Below are positions 38,410 to 50,856 of a DNA stretch of 64,000 nt, in pieces (position 1 is the first letter of the stretch; every line of letters begins with the position of its first letter). A program made the position numbers and the translations under genes. The notes under the pieces are model-generated. The model saw only the letters and a list, made by a program, of their open reading frames with translations, did no database searches and was not told the origin of the DNA. Origin of the DNA: Diplodia intermedia (lineage: Eukaryota; Ascomycota; Dothideomycetes; Botryosphaeriales; Botryosphaeriaceae); the NCBI GenBank assembly GCA_021495925.1, contig JAKEKT010000039.1, positions 186,001 through 250,000 of the forward strand, read 5' to 3'.

Positions 38410-40506
38410 TTACTCTACAAGCAGGCTCTGTAGTCTCGCCTCCGTGGAAAGGACCTGGAAATATTCATGTCAGCCGCAAAGGTTCCCGGTATTCATCGAA
38501 AGGGAAGGGGGTAATAAACTCACATCAAGCGCTTGCCTGACCTCCAACACCCTCCTAGCATCACCCAGCCAGTCCCTCGCCAAGACCTTAGCCCAGCCAC
38601 TGAGACCGTTCATCTCACGGGCCGCGGCGTCAATGTTGCCCTCCTCGAGCAGCATCTCAGTGCGGGTCAGCACGGACTCGACGTCGTTGCCGACGGGCAG
38701 GCCCTGGCCATCACCACCCTTCTTGAACATAACCTTGCTCAGCACCAGGCTGGCGGCGTGAGAAGCAACACCGGCATCCTCGGGCAGCAGCGCAGCCTTG
38801 CGGACCTCGGAAGCGACACGGCGGAAGCGGTCGATGAGCTGCGATGGGGTGGGAACACCCTTCTGGTAGGCGGTAGGGGTGATGGAGGCGATGGCGGCAT
38901 TGACCACGGGATCCTCGGCGGCAACCTCCTTGAGAGCGGCGAGCTCCTCGACGAAGGGGCGCGGCTGGTCGGCCTTCTCGACGGCGTTGCGAGCAGCCTC
39001 GACGGCGACGAGCATGTGCTGAGTGCGGAGGTTGGAGTCAATGACGGAGTTCCACTCGGCCGTCAGCTTCTCGAGCTCGGAAACGGCGTCAGAGAGCTCG
39101 TTGAGCTTGGCAAGGCGACCCTGGCGCTCCTGCTCCACGCGTTCGTGGACAGAGTTGGCGAATTGACGGTTGAGCGCAATGGCCTGCTCGAGTAGCTCGT
39201 TCTTCAGCTTTTGGTCGTAGACCTTCTGGGAAGCGTCAAGCTCAGCCCTCAGCTTGCTCTGATAGGTCTGAGCAAGCTTCTCGCGCTCGGCCTCGAACTC
39301 GTCCTTCCAACGGGCCTCCTGGCCCTGCATCTCGGCCTCAATCCGGCTAACGAGCTCCTTCGCGCCAGCGTCAAATTCGGTGTGCAGGTTCCTGATCTTA
39401 TCCTCGCTCTGCTTTTCGGCGACAGCTTTCATGGTCTGAATGTCGTTGATGACCTTGGTGAGCTCACCCTTGGCCTTGGAGATGGTAGAGTCGTACTTCG
39501 AGCCCGCGTTATCGGCATTGACAACAGTGATGATATCGTTGATGATCTTGACAACATCCTGGACAACGGGTTCTGTAGCGCCGTCAAGGTTGAGCTTGTC
39601 GATGGGGGCAACAGCAACAGCAGGAGCAGCCTTTGCCGGAGCCGCAGACTTGGAAGCAGGCTTTTGTTCCTTGGCAGCGGTAGCCTTGTTATCCTCGACT
39701 GCACTAGTATGTCTGCCAGACTTGGACAAGTCGGCGCCGCTCTTGGGGTCCTCCTTCTCGTCGGAAACCTTCCAGGAGAGACCGCTCTTGCTGGGAATGG
39801 TAACCTTGTTCTCGCCGCGGATCTGTTGGTGCAGCCTGGAGGGAGCAGCGCCTCCGGGGAAACGCTTGCGGAACTCACGCTCCTCAAAGTAGCCAACCGC
39901 GTCTTCTCCGAACGGCACGTACTCGGTGAAGAAGTCGTGGAAGTTGTCCGAGATGAGCGAATAGTAGACGCCGCCAGCGTATCCAAGGGTAGTCAGGGTG
40001 AGCAAGGTGATCAGGAAGCGACGGAAGCTACCCTTCTTCTTGGGCGGCGGAACGGGAGAGCCGGCGGGAGGACCGACGGAAGCGCTGCCGGTGCCAAGGG
40101 GCACACCCGTGCCGGCACCGGGGGCCGATCCCGAAGGCGGCGACTGAGCGTGGACCTGGTCAGGTGTGGGAGGCGTCAGAGGAACCTCGGACGGAGGAAC
40201 GGTACCGGTGGGTGCAGGGTTTACGGGAGAGGTGGTCGGCGGAGGAGGGATGTCGTCGGCAGCCCTCGCGCTTTGGGAGCCGGGCAGGACGGTCTCATCG
40301 GTCTTCTTGGCATCGGCAAAGTAGCGCTGTGCATGCAATGGATGGTCAGCCATCAATGGCGGGTTAATGGAAGTATGCATGCGCGTGCGTACCTGGCCGA
40401 AGGCCATCTGGGCGGGCCGGCGCGCGTGAAGCCATTGGGAGCCGGCCCTCGGGGCGACAGAGCCGGCAGCGAGGAGCCTCGTTCTTGCGACAGAGATGCG
40501 CAGCAT
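38410..40506 (-). CDS. MIC60: MICOS subunit MIC60 (mitofilin/Fcj1)
   Basis: Exons are 40506-40393, 40326-38524 and 38454-38410, giving 653 aa. Mic60 sits in the inner mitochondrial membrane, shapes crista junctions and contacts outer-membrane complexes. The N-terminus is a basic presequence (MLRISVARTRLLAAGSVAPR). A Pro-rich linker is followed by the single membrane span FRRFLITLLTLTTLGYAGGV (about 140-163), an intermembrane coiled-coil region rich in Glu, Lys and Gln, and the C-terminal mitofilin domain ending DWLGDARRVLEVRQALD joined across intron 2 to VLSTEARLQSLLVE. Introns are 66 and 69 nt. Without the last splice the protein would end in an unrelated tail, so the 45-nt final exon matters. 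A long antisense open frame is a composition shadow. Confidence 0.93.
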
Positions 40507-40880
40507 GGCGGGCTGCTGAGGCGGAGAAGGAGCGGGGGGATGGAGAGCGCGAGCGTGTTGGTTTGGAGCTGCGGATCGAAGTCGATTTTCGGCGGCGAGC
40601 TTCCGCCGGCGACTCGGCCAAGCCCGCTCCCACCCAGAAACGTCATCCTGCCTGAGGCATCCGCGCTCGCTCTCCGTCAAAGCACAAATAAAGACAGCCA
40701 CGCTGACCCATCCGAGATTCTGGTTTGCCTGCCTAGTGAAAATAGAGTAGAATACAGTTAAAAGAAGTGCCTTTTGTAATATATGGTATCCCAAACAAAG
40801 CTCTCGGCTCTCTAGGAAACGATCCCACCAACCCATGTCCCCCCGCTCGCGATACCTTCAAACGCCAGTGGTCAAGCCCA

Positions 40881-43276
40881 CTATTCTATCCTCTTCTTAC
40901 CCTCTTCCAGATAAAGAAGTCTCGCATCGCTCTTGCCCCTCTCGTGCCTCGCCACCAACGGTCCCAAAAGAGGATCCTTCTGCACATGCGACATCGCATC
41001 TTGATAACCTTCGATGGCCCACGGAGGCGTGTTCAGCTTCGGCCAGTTGACCTGCGTCTTGTCAGTATGGGTACTCGTTCGTGGCTGACGTTGCACTTAC
41101 GTAGAGTGTGCCGTGGCTCTGGATGAAGCGGAAGCAAAGAAGGGTCACCGCGAAGAACAGAAGCACAAGGATGCGCAGAGGCCAGACATAGGCGTCGGGG
41201 GACCTTCTAGTGAAAGCAGAAATGAAAATGAAGAAGACACATCCAGCAAGGATGTAAGGGATCGACTGAATGGCAAGTGGTCTCCGGTCAACGAAGAGAA
41301 GGCTGTTGCCAATGTTGGAGGTAGAAGGTAGATAGGTGCCCAGGAACAGGTCAAACGCATCTTGCCGCGGACCATCGAGGAAGTTGTTCTTCACATAGCG
41401 AGTGATGGAATTGCTGAGATCCTGCAGCATACCAGCCTTCGTGCGCTGTCCGGTACGGGTAAAGTCCGTCTTCAGTGCTCCGGTGCCTGAGTATGACTTG
41501 GAGACGACGTCGGCATTGTCGGCCCAAATGTTACGGAAGAGATCCTCGAATGCGGCATCGTCCTGCGCGTTCTCGCCCTCGCGGAGAATGCCCAGGTCGA
41601 TGAGCATGCGGCTGAGAATGAAGCGTCCCAGCATGCTTTGGACGACATTGGTGCGATCCAAACAGTCCATACAGTTCGTACGCACAACACATGTCTGCCG
41701 GCTACGGATCTCCATCTTTCCATTCGGGTCACCGGGCATGTCAACGCCTCTGAAGTAGCCGTTCTCTCTGATGGGGCCCTCTAGTTGCTGAAGCAGCAGT
41801 GCAGCGCGGTGCCACCGAAGTCCCTTCGTTTCACTGTGGAAGTCGAAGTACGTGTAGTGGATGCGATCGTACCGCTGCTTCTCGCCCTCAGGCTCGATGA
41901 CGGTGAACTTCTCGTCGGTGACCTGGTCCGACTCCGTACCCTCAGCGGGCGAAGAAACCAGGAGTTGAACCATCTTCTCGTAGGCTTCCTTGACAGCCCT
42001 TTCACGGCCCTTTTGGTTGACCAGATTGACGAGATAGTTATCACCATACAGACGGATCTGCTCGTTGAAGTGGCGCTTGGCGGCTGACACCGCGCTTTGC
42101 ACCCCACGGATCTGCAACTTAGGGGTATATTTGAGCTCGTTAATTTCGGCCCAATACAGCGGCACGCTTCCTCTTGTCTGCACGTATGACAGAACCTGAG
42201 TCTCTGGTTTTCCGCTGGCCTGCAAAGCGGAGCCTGCGGCAAATCCTCCAGGGCCGTTCGACGCATTGTCATTGAGTATGACCACTTGTTCAGTCTCGTT
42301 AAAGTTTGACACGTTGCCGTTCTCATCAACGCCACGGGAGAAGTAGCGGGTCCCGGCCCGGTGCCTGGATCGCCGGGTAATGAGGACGAACGTCAGGGGG
42401 TTGCCCTTGATCGAGGTGTTCTTGATCTCCATCATGCCAAACATGACGGGCAAGATAAAGGGGTCGACATCCCTCTGCGGGCCGCTCGCAATGCGGAAGC
42501 CGGATGAAGCGGAAGCACCATTCCGGAAGTCAATCAGATCAGACTGAATGAAGCGATTCCAGAAGAAGCGATCGTCGGCGCGTTTCCACAGCGGCTGCGT
42601 GAAGTCGCTCTGAGCCTGGCGCTGGAAGCTGTTGGTGATGTCGATGGAGTAGGAAAAGTACATCGGCCCCTGCTTGAGCAGAGTCTTCAGGTAGAAAAGG
42701 TAGGTATCCTCGTCCGGATCGTGCAGCGGGCGCTCGCGGAGAGGCAGGAATTCGGTAGCCGCAACCTTGTACACCATATGGCCCTTGAGCCTTCCGACAG
42801 GTTGCGCCTTTGTAATGACGATGATGTACTTGTCTGCGCGTGGCGTGTATGTGAGTAAAAAGGTTCAAGCGTGGCGGTGGGGGGGTAATGGCGCAAGCTG
42901 CGACGCGCTTCCTTCCGCGAGGCATTGCAGACGCAAGGCAGCTTGCACATGGAGGTGGCATGTCCGGCCAGGAAATACAGCGCTCCGCCTGCGATCAGGA
43001 GGTGGCCAGACCGGCTGCACCCTCCTGTGTAGCTGCCTTGTTGCTGCGACAGCTTGCGATCCTCGACATACCTAGGCGCAATTTGATCATGCCCAGAACG
43101 CCAGCAATGCTGGAAACGCGCTGGCCGCCGAGGAGCTTGCCATCGTTGAGGCGCAAGTCTCCGGAGGGCCGGTCGACAACGAGCGTGGGAGCCGAGGGCG
43201 ACGAGGGCGAGGAAAAGGCGTAGTAGGAAGACGAGGCGTGGACATTAATGTCCCGGAACGGAAGGAGGGCAGCCAT
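40881..43276 (-). CDS. SAC1: Phosphoinositide phosphatase SAC1
   Basis: Exons are 43276-43072, 42833-41101 and 41051-40881, giving 702 aa. Sac1 is an ER/Golgi membrane enzyme that hydrolyses PI4P (and PI3P), controlling lipid exchange at contact sites. The CX5R active site appears as RTNCMDCLDRTNVVQ. The Sac domain also shows FVLITRRSRHRAGTRYFSRG and HYTYFDFHSETKGLRW. Two C-terminal membrane spans follow (YILAGCVFFIFISAFT and LRILVLLFFAVTLLCF), then the cytosolic tail YVNWPKLNTPPWAIEGYQDA, which appears only after splicing a 49-nt intron. Intron 1 is 238 nt, long for this window. The length matches the family. It is divergent from the Rab5 gene over 433 bp. Confidence 0.95.
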
Positions 43277-43709
43277 GGTCGGCCGGCGGGGAGCAGCGTG
43301 CTCCTATGCGGGGATGGCGGGGCGAGGGGGGCGATAGCGGGCGACTATAGCAGGGAGCCTGGTGGTGGTATGGAGGGCGCGGGGGCTAGGAGAGGAGAGA
43401 TTGGAATTGCTGGTGTTTGATGCACATGTGGCAGTTGCGCTCGGCGGCGGCAAGCACGGGGGCGCAGGGCAGGGCATGACGATGCCGAACGGAGCGCGCG
43501 CGCAAGCCACACCCTTGCCAAGCCATCCAGCGTTGGCTGCCCGGACAAGCTCCACCACAAGCACCCAACGTCGACACCTCCGATCTACACCACCCATCCA
43601 CCCACCTCCACCACCTCAACCCATCCGCCGCATCGCCGCCCCGCCGCCCCCAGCCGACCCGCACCCGCTGCTCCCCCGCCATCCCCCACCGCTCCGCCGC
43701 GCCACCGCC
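43277..43709. promoter_or_regulatory. Divergent promoter region SAC1 / Rab5
   Basis: 433 bp lie between the two start codons. The Rab5 side is C-rich (cacc/ccac tracts from about 43590). Confidence 0.5.
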
Positions 43710-44594
43710 ATGTCCGCCAGAGTCCAGCCAGGCGGCCGTCCCGGCGGCTCGAGGTTCGCACAGTTCAAGCTGGTGCTGCTGGGTGAGTGTGCCTGCCGTG
43801 CCACGGGTGCTGCAGCCTGCGACCGAGTGCTGACGCTTCGCAGGAGAGTCCGCCGTCGGAAAGGTTTGCCCCGCCCCTCGACTGGCGGTCACGCCCGCAA
43901 TGCTGATACACCGCGCAGAGTTCGCTCGTCCTGCGCTTCGTCAAGGTGCGCCCCCTCGAGCCGTCATGGCCGCACGCCTGGAGCTGACCCCCGCCGCAGG
44001 ACCAGTTTGACGACTACCGCGAGTCGACCATCGGGGCCGCCTTCCTGACCCAGACTATCGCTCTCGACGACACCACGACGGTCAAGTTTGAGATATGGGA
44101 TACGGCAGGCCAGGAGCGCTACAAGTCGCTGGCCCCCATGTACTACCGCAACGCCAACTGCGCCGTCGTCGTGTACGACATCACGCAGGCCGTAAGTGAC
44201 CCGCAGCCCCTTCCGCCGGCGGTGGTAGTAACCTAACCTGCCCCAGTCGTCGCTAGACAAAGCCAAGGCGTGGGTGAAGGAACTGCAGCGCCAGGCCAAC
44301 GAGAACATTGTGATCGCTCTTGCCGGAAACAAGCTGGACCTGGTCACGGAGAACCCCGACAAGCGCGCAATACCCGCTGCCGACGCCGAGCAGTACGCCA
44401 GGGAGGCCGGCCTGCTGTTCTTCGAGACGTCGGCCAAGACGGCCGAGAACGTGCGGGAGCTGTTCACCGCCATCGCGAAGAAGCTGCCGCTCGACCAGGC
44501 CGGCCCCCGCAGCATCAGGTCCGGCCCGCGTCCTGGCGTCGATCTGCGGCCCGAGGCAACCAGCGGCCAGGGCGCCGCGGGCTGCAACTGCTAG
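43710..44594 (+). CDS. Rab5-family GTPase (Vps21/Ypt5-like) with micro-exons
   Basis: Exons are 43710-43782, 43844-43863, 43919-43945, 44000-44191 and 44247-44594, giving 219 aa. Rab5 proteins direct early-endosome fusion. The P-loop is spread over three exons: ...LVLLG in exon 1, ESAVGK in the 20-nt exon 2, SSLVLRFVK in the 27-nt exon 3. Exon 4 carries switch I (TIGAAFLTQTI), WDTAGQERYKSLAPMYYRNA (switch II and the Rab5 signature) and VVVYDIT. Exon 5 has AGNKLDLV, ETSAKTAENV and the C-terminal GCNC for double prenylation. Introns are 54-61 nt with GTGAGT, GTTTGC, GTGCGC and GTAAGT donors. Exon sums give an intact frame, so the micro-exon model is well supported. Which Rab5 paralogue it is cannot be decided here. 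Confidence 0.93.
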
Positions 44595-45836
44595 CCTTCT
44601 CCCGCATTCATCCCTCCTCTTTGCTATTCCCCCCTTTGCTATGGACAGATCATGACTCGAGCCGGAGGTGCGCTGGCTGGTGGATTGAGGATTGTCATCA
44701 GCCGGTCTTGGTAGTTGGGATTCGGGCGTGGTGGTTTGCGTCTGCGTACGTTGTTGTTTCCTATCACAGTCAATACACTAATGATTTTCCAATTTTCTTG
44801 ACGGTCGTTATGTCACGCGGAGTAACACTCAGAGCATGTTGTTATTACAGTTAGACCAGGTACAATGGATGTAAGCTGCTAGGCCAACTCTTGTCCCTGC
44901 CAAGATGCTTACATGCTTCTTGACTCCCTTGTCTGCGCAACGAGATATTTCCAGTGTGACCTCGTACAGCCCCTTTTGGTGTGGCTTGTTTCAGGGCTTA
45001 GTCCCAGAATGTGAAAACGCCCGGCCGTGGCGATCAGCAGAGGCTATGTTCCACTTGGAGAATACATCACGCCTGAGACATGGTCTTGGGTGATATGACG
45101 GGGCCGCGAGCAACGTGGTTTCAGACGCGTGGCCGGTACGCAATGTGCCTTCCTGCAGGGCTGCGACCCTCACTGCCGCAACAACCCTGGGTTCCACAGC
45201 TCACGACACCACCACCACGCCGGGGAAATGAACTGTCGGCGTTCCCGACGCAGATGCTACGACTCGTCCTCCATTTCCCGGGTTATACCACGATAGTGCG
45301 TGTCTCGACGGGCAGAGCTTCTGCTTTCGACTCGGGTGTGGATGTGTGGATCCGGTGTTACGTGCCGCGCTCCCGTTTGAGCGGCTAGGTACTTCGGCTC
45401 TTGCTGGGTACGTCATCAACATGCACTTTCGCAACTTCTCTCATGACTGACCTCGCAGCGAGTTGCGGAAGGACTGAGCCCACGAACATGTCTCACAGAT
45501 GCTTACATGGGTAGTGGAATCTCATATCTGGACGAGTTTATGACTCATCTAGATGCTCACGACGAAAGACGATCAAGCCCCATATCTGCGTCCGAATCTT
45601 TGCCTCAATTGTCTACCTAGGGGCTGTGACCCGGTCGAAACCTGTGCCAGCACGCCACACCAAAGGTAAAAGATTGAGAAGGGACCATGGGTAGGACAGA
45701 CATACTTTACCAGAAAACAGTCAGATCAGCGAAACTGCTGTCTGCAACACTCCACCACAACACCCATCTCTGACCAGTCCATCAACTACTCCATCTGCTA
45801 CCGCTACCACACCTCAGCCTCGAGGCTCGCCCCCGC
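44595..45836. other. Spacer with one palindromic element
   Basis: No coding frame is supported. The palindromic element at 45508-45622 is listed separately. Confidence 0.5.
45508..45622. repeat. Palindromic element copy H (expanded centre)
   Basis: The left arm GGGTAGTGGAATCTC...ATCTGGACG and the right arm ending CGTCCGAATCTTTGCC...GTCTACC are inverted copies. The centre is longer (about 50 bp) than in other copies. A ctgagcccac plus ttacatgggtag context on its left is shared with the copy at 55683. Confidence 0.6.
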
Positions 45837-47926
45837 TCATAACATTCCAGTCACATCCGCAATCTCGGTCGTCGGCAGGATGTACTGTTGCCCCTTGCTC
45901 CTCACCATCGACCTCTGCTCAAACGCGTACGCCAATCCGATCAACTTCTCCTCATCCCACTTCCTCCCAAGAAACGACAACCCGAATCTAATATAACCCC
46001 CTCGTCAGCACTACAACCTCGCACAGACACGAGAGGGGAAAGAATAAGGGAGAAACGCAAGAAAAAGAAAAAAGAAAAAAAAAAACTCACGGAATCCCCG
46101 GCGCCCTCCCCACCAACCCCCTGCCCCCAGCACTCCCCACCACCGTCTCATTCACCCCATAAAACCCCATCGGCACCGTCACGACGGGCGCGCCCACCAG
46201 CGCCGGCACGCCAGGAGCGACGCCCGTCGGCAACACAACCGCATCGAGCCCGTCCCCCCTCTCCAACGCCCCCAGCACGCCGCCCTCGCCGCCGAGGAAC
46301 AAATCCGCCCGCAACGCGTTCCAAAACCGCGGATCGGCGTTGTCCCACCCCTGCGCGTCCAGCGCCTCGTCCCACACGCCCGTGTCGCGGTCGGGCCAGT
46401 CCTCGCGCGGGTCCGCGCGCGTGAAGGCGCGCACGCCGGCGAGGTCGGTCACGTTGGCCGGGTTGAGCGTCAGCGCGGCGAGGTAGGCGCGCAGGTTGGT
46501 CTGGAGGTCGGCGCCGAGCACGAGGGTTTCGTCGGACGACGCGAGGTAGGCGGCGTAGGCGGAGAAGTTTGCGTTGGGGACGAGCGTCGCGCCGGCGTTG
46601 CGCAGCACGGCGAGGGAGGTGGCGAAGGCGGTGAGCTCGGCGGGGGAGAGGAGCGCGGCGGGGGTGAGCGCGAGGACGTTGGTTGGGATGCCGATGCGTG
46701 CGCCGGCGAGGGCGGAGAGGTTGCAGGCGGCGGTGTAGTTTGCCGCGGTGGTGGTGGTGTTGAGGCGCGGGTTCGCTGAAGTGTAGTTGTCGGCGGGGTC
46801 GTAGCTGCCGGAGATGGCTTGGAGGAGGATGGCGGCGTCCTTGACGGTGCGTGCCATGGGCCCGATGGTGTCTTGGTGCTCGGAGATGGGGATGACGAGG
46901 TGGCGCGAGGTCAGGCCGACGGTGGGTTTGATGCCGACGAGGTTGTTCTTGCTGGACGGGGAGAGGATGGAGCCGTCGGTCTGTTTTCATTAGCTATTCT
47001 GTACGCAGTAGTTGATGGTGGCCAGTTGCTTGGCGAGGTGAAAGTGTCGTGTATGAGAAGGGGGGAAACACGCACCTCCGTCCCCAACGACGCCAGGGCG
47101 AGTCCTAGATCAGACGCAACGCCGCTCCCGCTCGAACTGCCGCTGGGGTCCTGGTTCGGGTAGTAGGCGGCGGTGACCTGGCCGCCGTAGGCGGACCAGC
47201 CGTTGGTCGAGTTGTTGGAGCGACAGTTGGCCCACTGGCTGAGGTTGGCCTTGCCCAGGATGACCGCGCCGGCCTTGCGCAGCTTTGCAGCCACCGTGGA
47301 GTCGTGCGGGACTTTGGCGCCGAGGAGGGCATATGAGCCAGCTGGGACATGTCATTGGGCGATACGTCCCGAGATCGTGAAGAGAAAGTACGCACCAGTG
47401 TTGTTCATCTTGTCCCTTGTGGCGATGTTGTTCTTGATGAGGATGGGGATCCCGTGCAGAGGACTGAGCGGGAAGTTAACGGGAACTTCGAACTCACGGA
47501 GGTACAGTTAGTATTGACTCACCCGCGGGTGGTCCCGTTGGATCTCTCGGCGTCGAGCTGGTGAGATATTTGGAGTGCGTCGGGATTGAGCTCCGTCACG
47601 GCGTGCAGGACGTCATTGACTTCGTTGATACGGGCGATGTAGGCCTATGCAGTGATCAGGGAATTACCCGAAATATTTTAGGTGAACTGTGACGCAATAC
47701 CTTTACTAGGTCGCCGCTGGTGAACAAACCGGCCTCCATGCCACTCTGGAGGTCTTCAATGGTAGCATTGATCAGGCTAGGGACAGGTACGCCTTGAACT
47801 GGATACCGCACGTCAGCATATCTGTGCAGTGCGTAAATGACGTGTGGGCATACTGGAATCCCGGCTAAGGCCTTGAGAGAAGAGTATGCTCAAGAAAGCG
47901 AAGAAAATCACGCGAAAAATGACCAT
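45837..47926 (-). CDS. Secreted amidase (amidase signature family), seven exons
   Basis: Exons are 47926-47854, 47798-47701, 47644-47523, 47463-47396, 47341-47076, 46980-46091 and 45987-45837, giving 555 aa. Amidase-signature enzymes hydrolyse carboxamides with a Ser-cisSer-Lys triad. MVIFRVIFFAFLSILFSQGL is a signal peptide, so the protein is probably secreted or vacuolar. The catalytic Lys lies in HGIPILIKNNIAT, the Gly/Ser loop in DPSGSSSGSGVA with ALASLGTETDGS across intron 5, and PTVGLTSRHLVIP and DTIGPMARTVKDAAILLQAI complete the signature. The C-terminus is PFGLSFLGRKWDEEKLI. Introns are 54-103 nt. Every exon phase agrees, which gives strong support to the model. Homologues annotated as amidase or glutamyl-tRNA amidotransferase-like are common in ascomycetes. 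The substrate is unknown. Confidence 0.9.
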
Positions 47927-49772
47927 GTTTCAGACAGGGCAATTCAGAGAGCAGAAAAGCTAAATTCTCCGTCTCGGACCAGGAAAGGTGGCTGTACGTG
48001 GGATTGGTACAGAGAGAGAAACAGACGTCTGCAATTGAAACAAGAGGTGTCAAGGGTTAGAGGCTGCACACACGGCAAGAGAAGGGAACATTGTTATATA
48101 TCGCAGGGATTGCAACAGCGGCAGAGCGGGGGAGGGACGGGAGCACGAAGAACCAATAGAAGATCAACCACTACTTACACCACCAGGCGTACCTTATCGC
48201 GACTGATGACAGCATCAACGGTATAAGAGCGAGCCATATGATGGCTTTACTGTTTATCCGTGCCATCATGCGCATCGGTTGGTTCTCGTTACCGTATAAG
48301 TTTAAACGTTGTCGCGCGCGCGCAGTCCTCACACTCTATTAATCGATAACTGCAAGCACTGGCTGAGATCAAACGATGTAAATCATAACACTTGGTGATC
48401 ACTGAAGCGACGAGGAAGAAAAACAAGAGGACAATGAGAGATGGGTAAATCAACAAGACGGCTCGGTAAGCACACAGGCACATCCGCTCCTGCATCTTAC
48501 AAGCTTCCGACGACCATGCAAAACGTCATCACTCGCTGTTCTTGGCAGGCCAGCAAGATAATCGATAAGCTCTGCTTCCAAATACCACCTTCCGGCTTCT
48601 CCGCGCAGCAAAAACCGCGTCTTCGGCCTGCTTCCTGGCCATGCAAAAAAGTCAAGCACAGGCTCATCTTCCGGTACTGATGTGTACGACTCTGCCGAAA
48701 ACAGAGGCGTTTTCCTCAACCTCCACGCCTTGCAAGGAACAGACAGAGTAAGATAGACGAGCAAGCAACAGCAAGTCGCGCTATTCCCGATCAAGCAGCT
48801 GGTTATCGTCGGTCGCTCCCCTTCGCCTTCACCAGCACCAGCCAGCCGCCCGTCCCTCTGGGGCGGAGGCAAAAGAGCCAGAGCGAAGTACACACTCGGT
48901 GAGGTGCGGTGGGAATTGCGGGCCTGGACGGCGAACGGGCAACGATTGTCGGAGCTGCGGGGGGGAGTGGCGGCGCACACGCGCAATGACTAAGTATGTG
49001 GGGACAGGGAGACGGGGTCGAGAACAACAACGCGGCACCTCTCTCCTTATATCAGCGCTGGACTATGGCCTTGCGCTTCAATTATACGAGAGGGAGTCCC
49101 AGTAGTTGGACTCCACAACCCTGGCTCGAAAACATACCGATCTTCGCAGCTGGTGCTCCAAACACGCGTCGCACATCGTTGTTGCACACTCGACGATCTG
49201 GTGCCGACATGTCCGCCGGCACCCTGGCAGGTAACGAGCCATCTAAGCCTCGCCAAGAGTGAGGGTGGTCAAAGCAAATATGCGGACGTAGACAGAGTTT
49301 TGATTAGACTTTCTTCATGCATAGCCAAAGTAGATATCCAGACGTAGATGCAAGGTTTAAATTCGTACACACATTCAGACATAGGATTCCAGGACCCACA
49401 TATCCACGGCTTGATATTACCAAGGTAGTGGACGCGTCGGTGCATTGCGCCGACCGGGTATGTATAAGTGACATCTTTTCCATTTACGACCATCATGTCC
49501 TAACACACTACTCAAGGTATATAGCACACCGGTGGTATCTAGATCGGGGCAATTCCTCCCCAATATACGCGCGGGTTTTTCCCTTTTTCAAAACAGCCAT
49601 GATTACAGTCCCTCCCGTAAACAAACGCCAATAGTCGTAGTCATCATCAAGGAACTGGAAAGCAATCCTCGAATCGGCAAGATTGTACAAGTACGAAAAG
49701 AAAATAGGAAAAAAGGTCGTGCATAATCCCCCTCCCAATCACTTCTTTCCTCCCAACTCCATGCTATCTTCC
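47927..49772. other. Spacer with one palindromic element, no gene recognised
   Basis: Open frames at 48.4-49.0 kb on both strands lack ATG starts and domains. A palindromic element lies at about 49330-49398. Confidence 0.5.
49330..49398. repeat. Palindromic element copy F (degenerate)
   Basis: The left arm GTAGATATCCAGACGTAGATG and the right arm CATTCAGACATAGGATTCC...GGACCC are imperfect inverted copies around a tttaaatt centre. It is the most diverged member of the family. Confidence 0.5.
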
Positions 49773-50856
49773 TTAAACGCGGCTATCGTGCCTGAACGGC
49801 TCGTACGCCGACGGCGCCTTGTTTCCCTGCATGTCCCTCAACGGAACATTGCCATACGACTGCTGCTGCTCCTGGTTGTGCGCACCACCGAAAGGCGAAT
49901 GCACGCGCTCGTACGTGTACGGCGTCTTCTCGACGGTGACCTTCTTGCGGCCACTACGATCGCTCTTGCCCGAGCAGCAGCACGTCGACAGCACCCAGAA
50001 GAGACCGGCGGCAATGGAGAAGGCAGTCGCCAGCCACGTGATGCCCATCATCTTGCCGCCCATCGACGCCTCGATGTTGTACTCCTTGAAGACCGACTTG
50101 AAAGTGGCGACGAGGGTGCCGTAGAGGGCGCTCGCGGTGATGGAGGCGGCGAGGGTGAAGATGGTGGCGACCTTGTCTGCTGTCAGCAATGGAAACGGTT
50201 TGGAGATGGGAAAATGGCATTGATGACTTACCGAGGCGACGATGGTGGTGAGGAAACTGCCCCAGCGAGAGAAGATGGCCAGGATGCCGATGAGGAGCTC
50301 GGCGAGCGTGGCGAAGAAAGCGACGGCGTAGGCGGCGAACATCCAGTAGGCGATCTTCTTGTAGATCTTGATGCCGCTCGCCAGCTTGTCGGGAATATAC
50401 TCCTCGGTATCGGAGCTGTTCAACCCCCACACTTTGATCGGGTCGAAGTAGTAGGAAGCTTTACGGCCGCTGCAGTAGTCGATGCCGGTCGAGTTCTTGT
50501 CTCCGCTGCAGTAGTTCCAGAGGCCGACGGTGTAGATGTCGCTCAGGTTGTTGCTGGCGCTGAGGGTGAGGGCGGCGAGGAACTTGTCGTCGGCGTCGGT
50601 GAAGGGGATGTCGACCGAGGAGAGCGCAGATATGTTACTTCTGAATTTCGACATGTCGGCCTTGGCAACGTGTTAGCTGACGCGAAGGACCATGGGACTC
50701 GTCTCCGGAGATGCATACCTTCATGAAGTAGATGGAGGTGAGGTTGTCGTCACTCTTGTTCCAGTTGCCCAGGAAAACGAGAATCAGGCAGATGAAGGCC
50801 GCCAGCGACAGCGCCATAGGCGTGGCAATGCACGCGATACGTCCGATTTTGCCCAT
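49773..50856 (-). CDS. SUR7/PalI-family membrane protein
   Basis: Exons are 50856-50719, 50660-50232 and 50171-49773, giving 321 aa. The family includes eisosome/MCC plasma-membrane proteins and the pH-sensing PalI group. There are four hydrophobic spans: GRIACIATPMALSLAAFICL at the N-terminus, then a long extracellular loop with the claudin-like VGLWNYC and paired Cys, then AYWMFAAYAVAFFATLAELL, VATIFTLAASITASALYGTL and GITWLATAFSIAAGLFWVLS. The C-terminal tail is cytosolic with CCCSGKSDRSGRKK (possible palmitoylation) and a Tyr/Gln-rich end. Introns are 58 and 60 nt. A role in plasma-membrane organisation is inferred from the family. Confidence 0.88.

Noticed and set aside
38533..40761. Long plus-strand open frames (up to 516 codons) antisense to MIC60
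   Set aside because: They mirror the GC-rich coding strand of MIC60, have no domain, and are explained by third-position bias.
48450..48986. 178-codon minus-strand frame
   Set aside because: It begins at TTG, has no ATG near the start, no domain and no splice partner.
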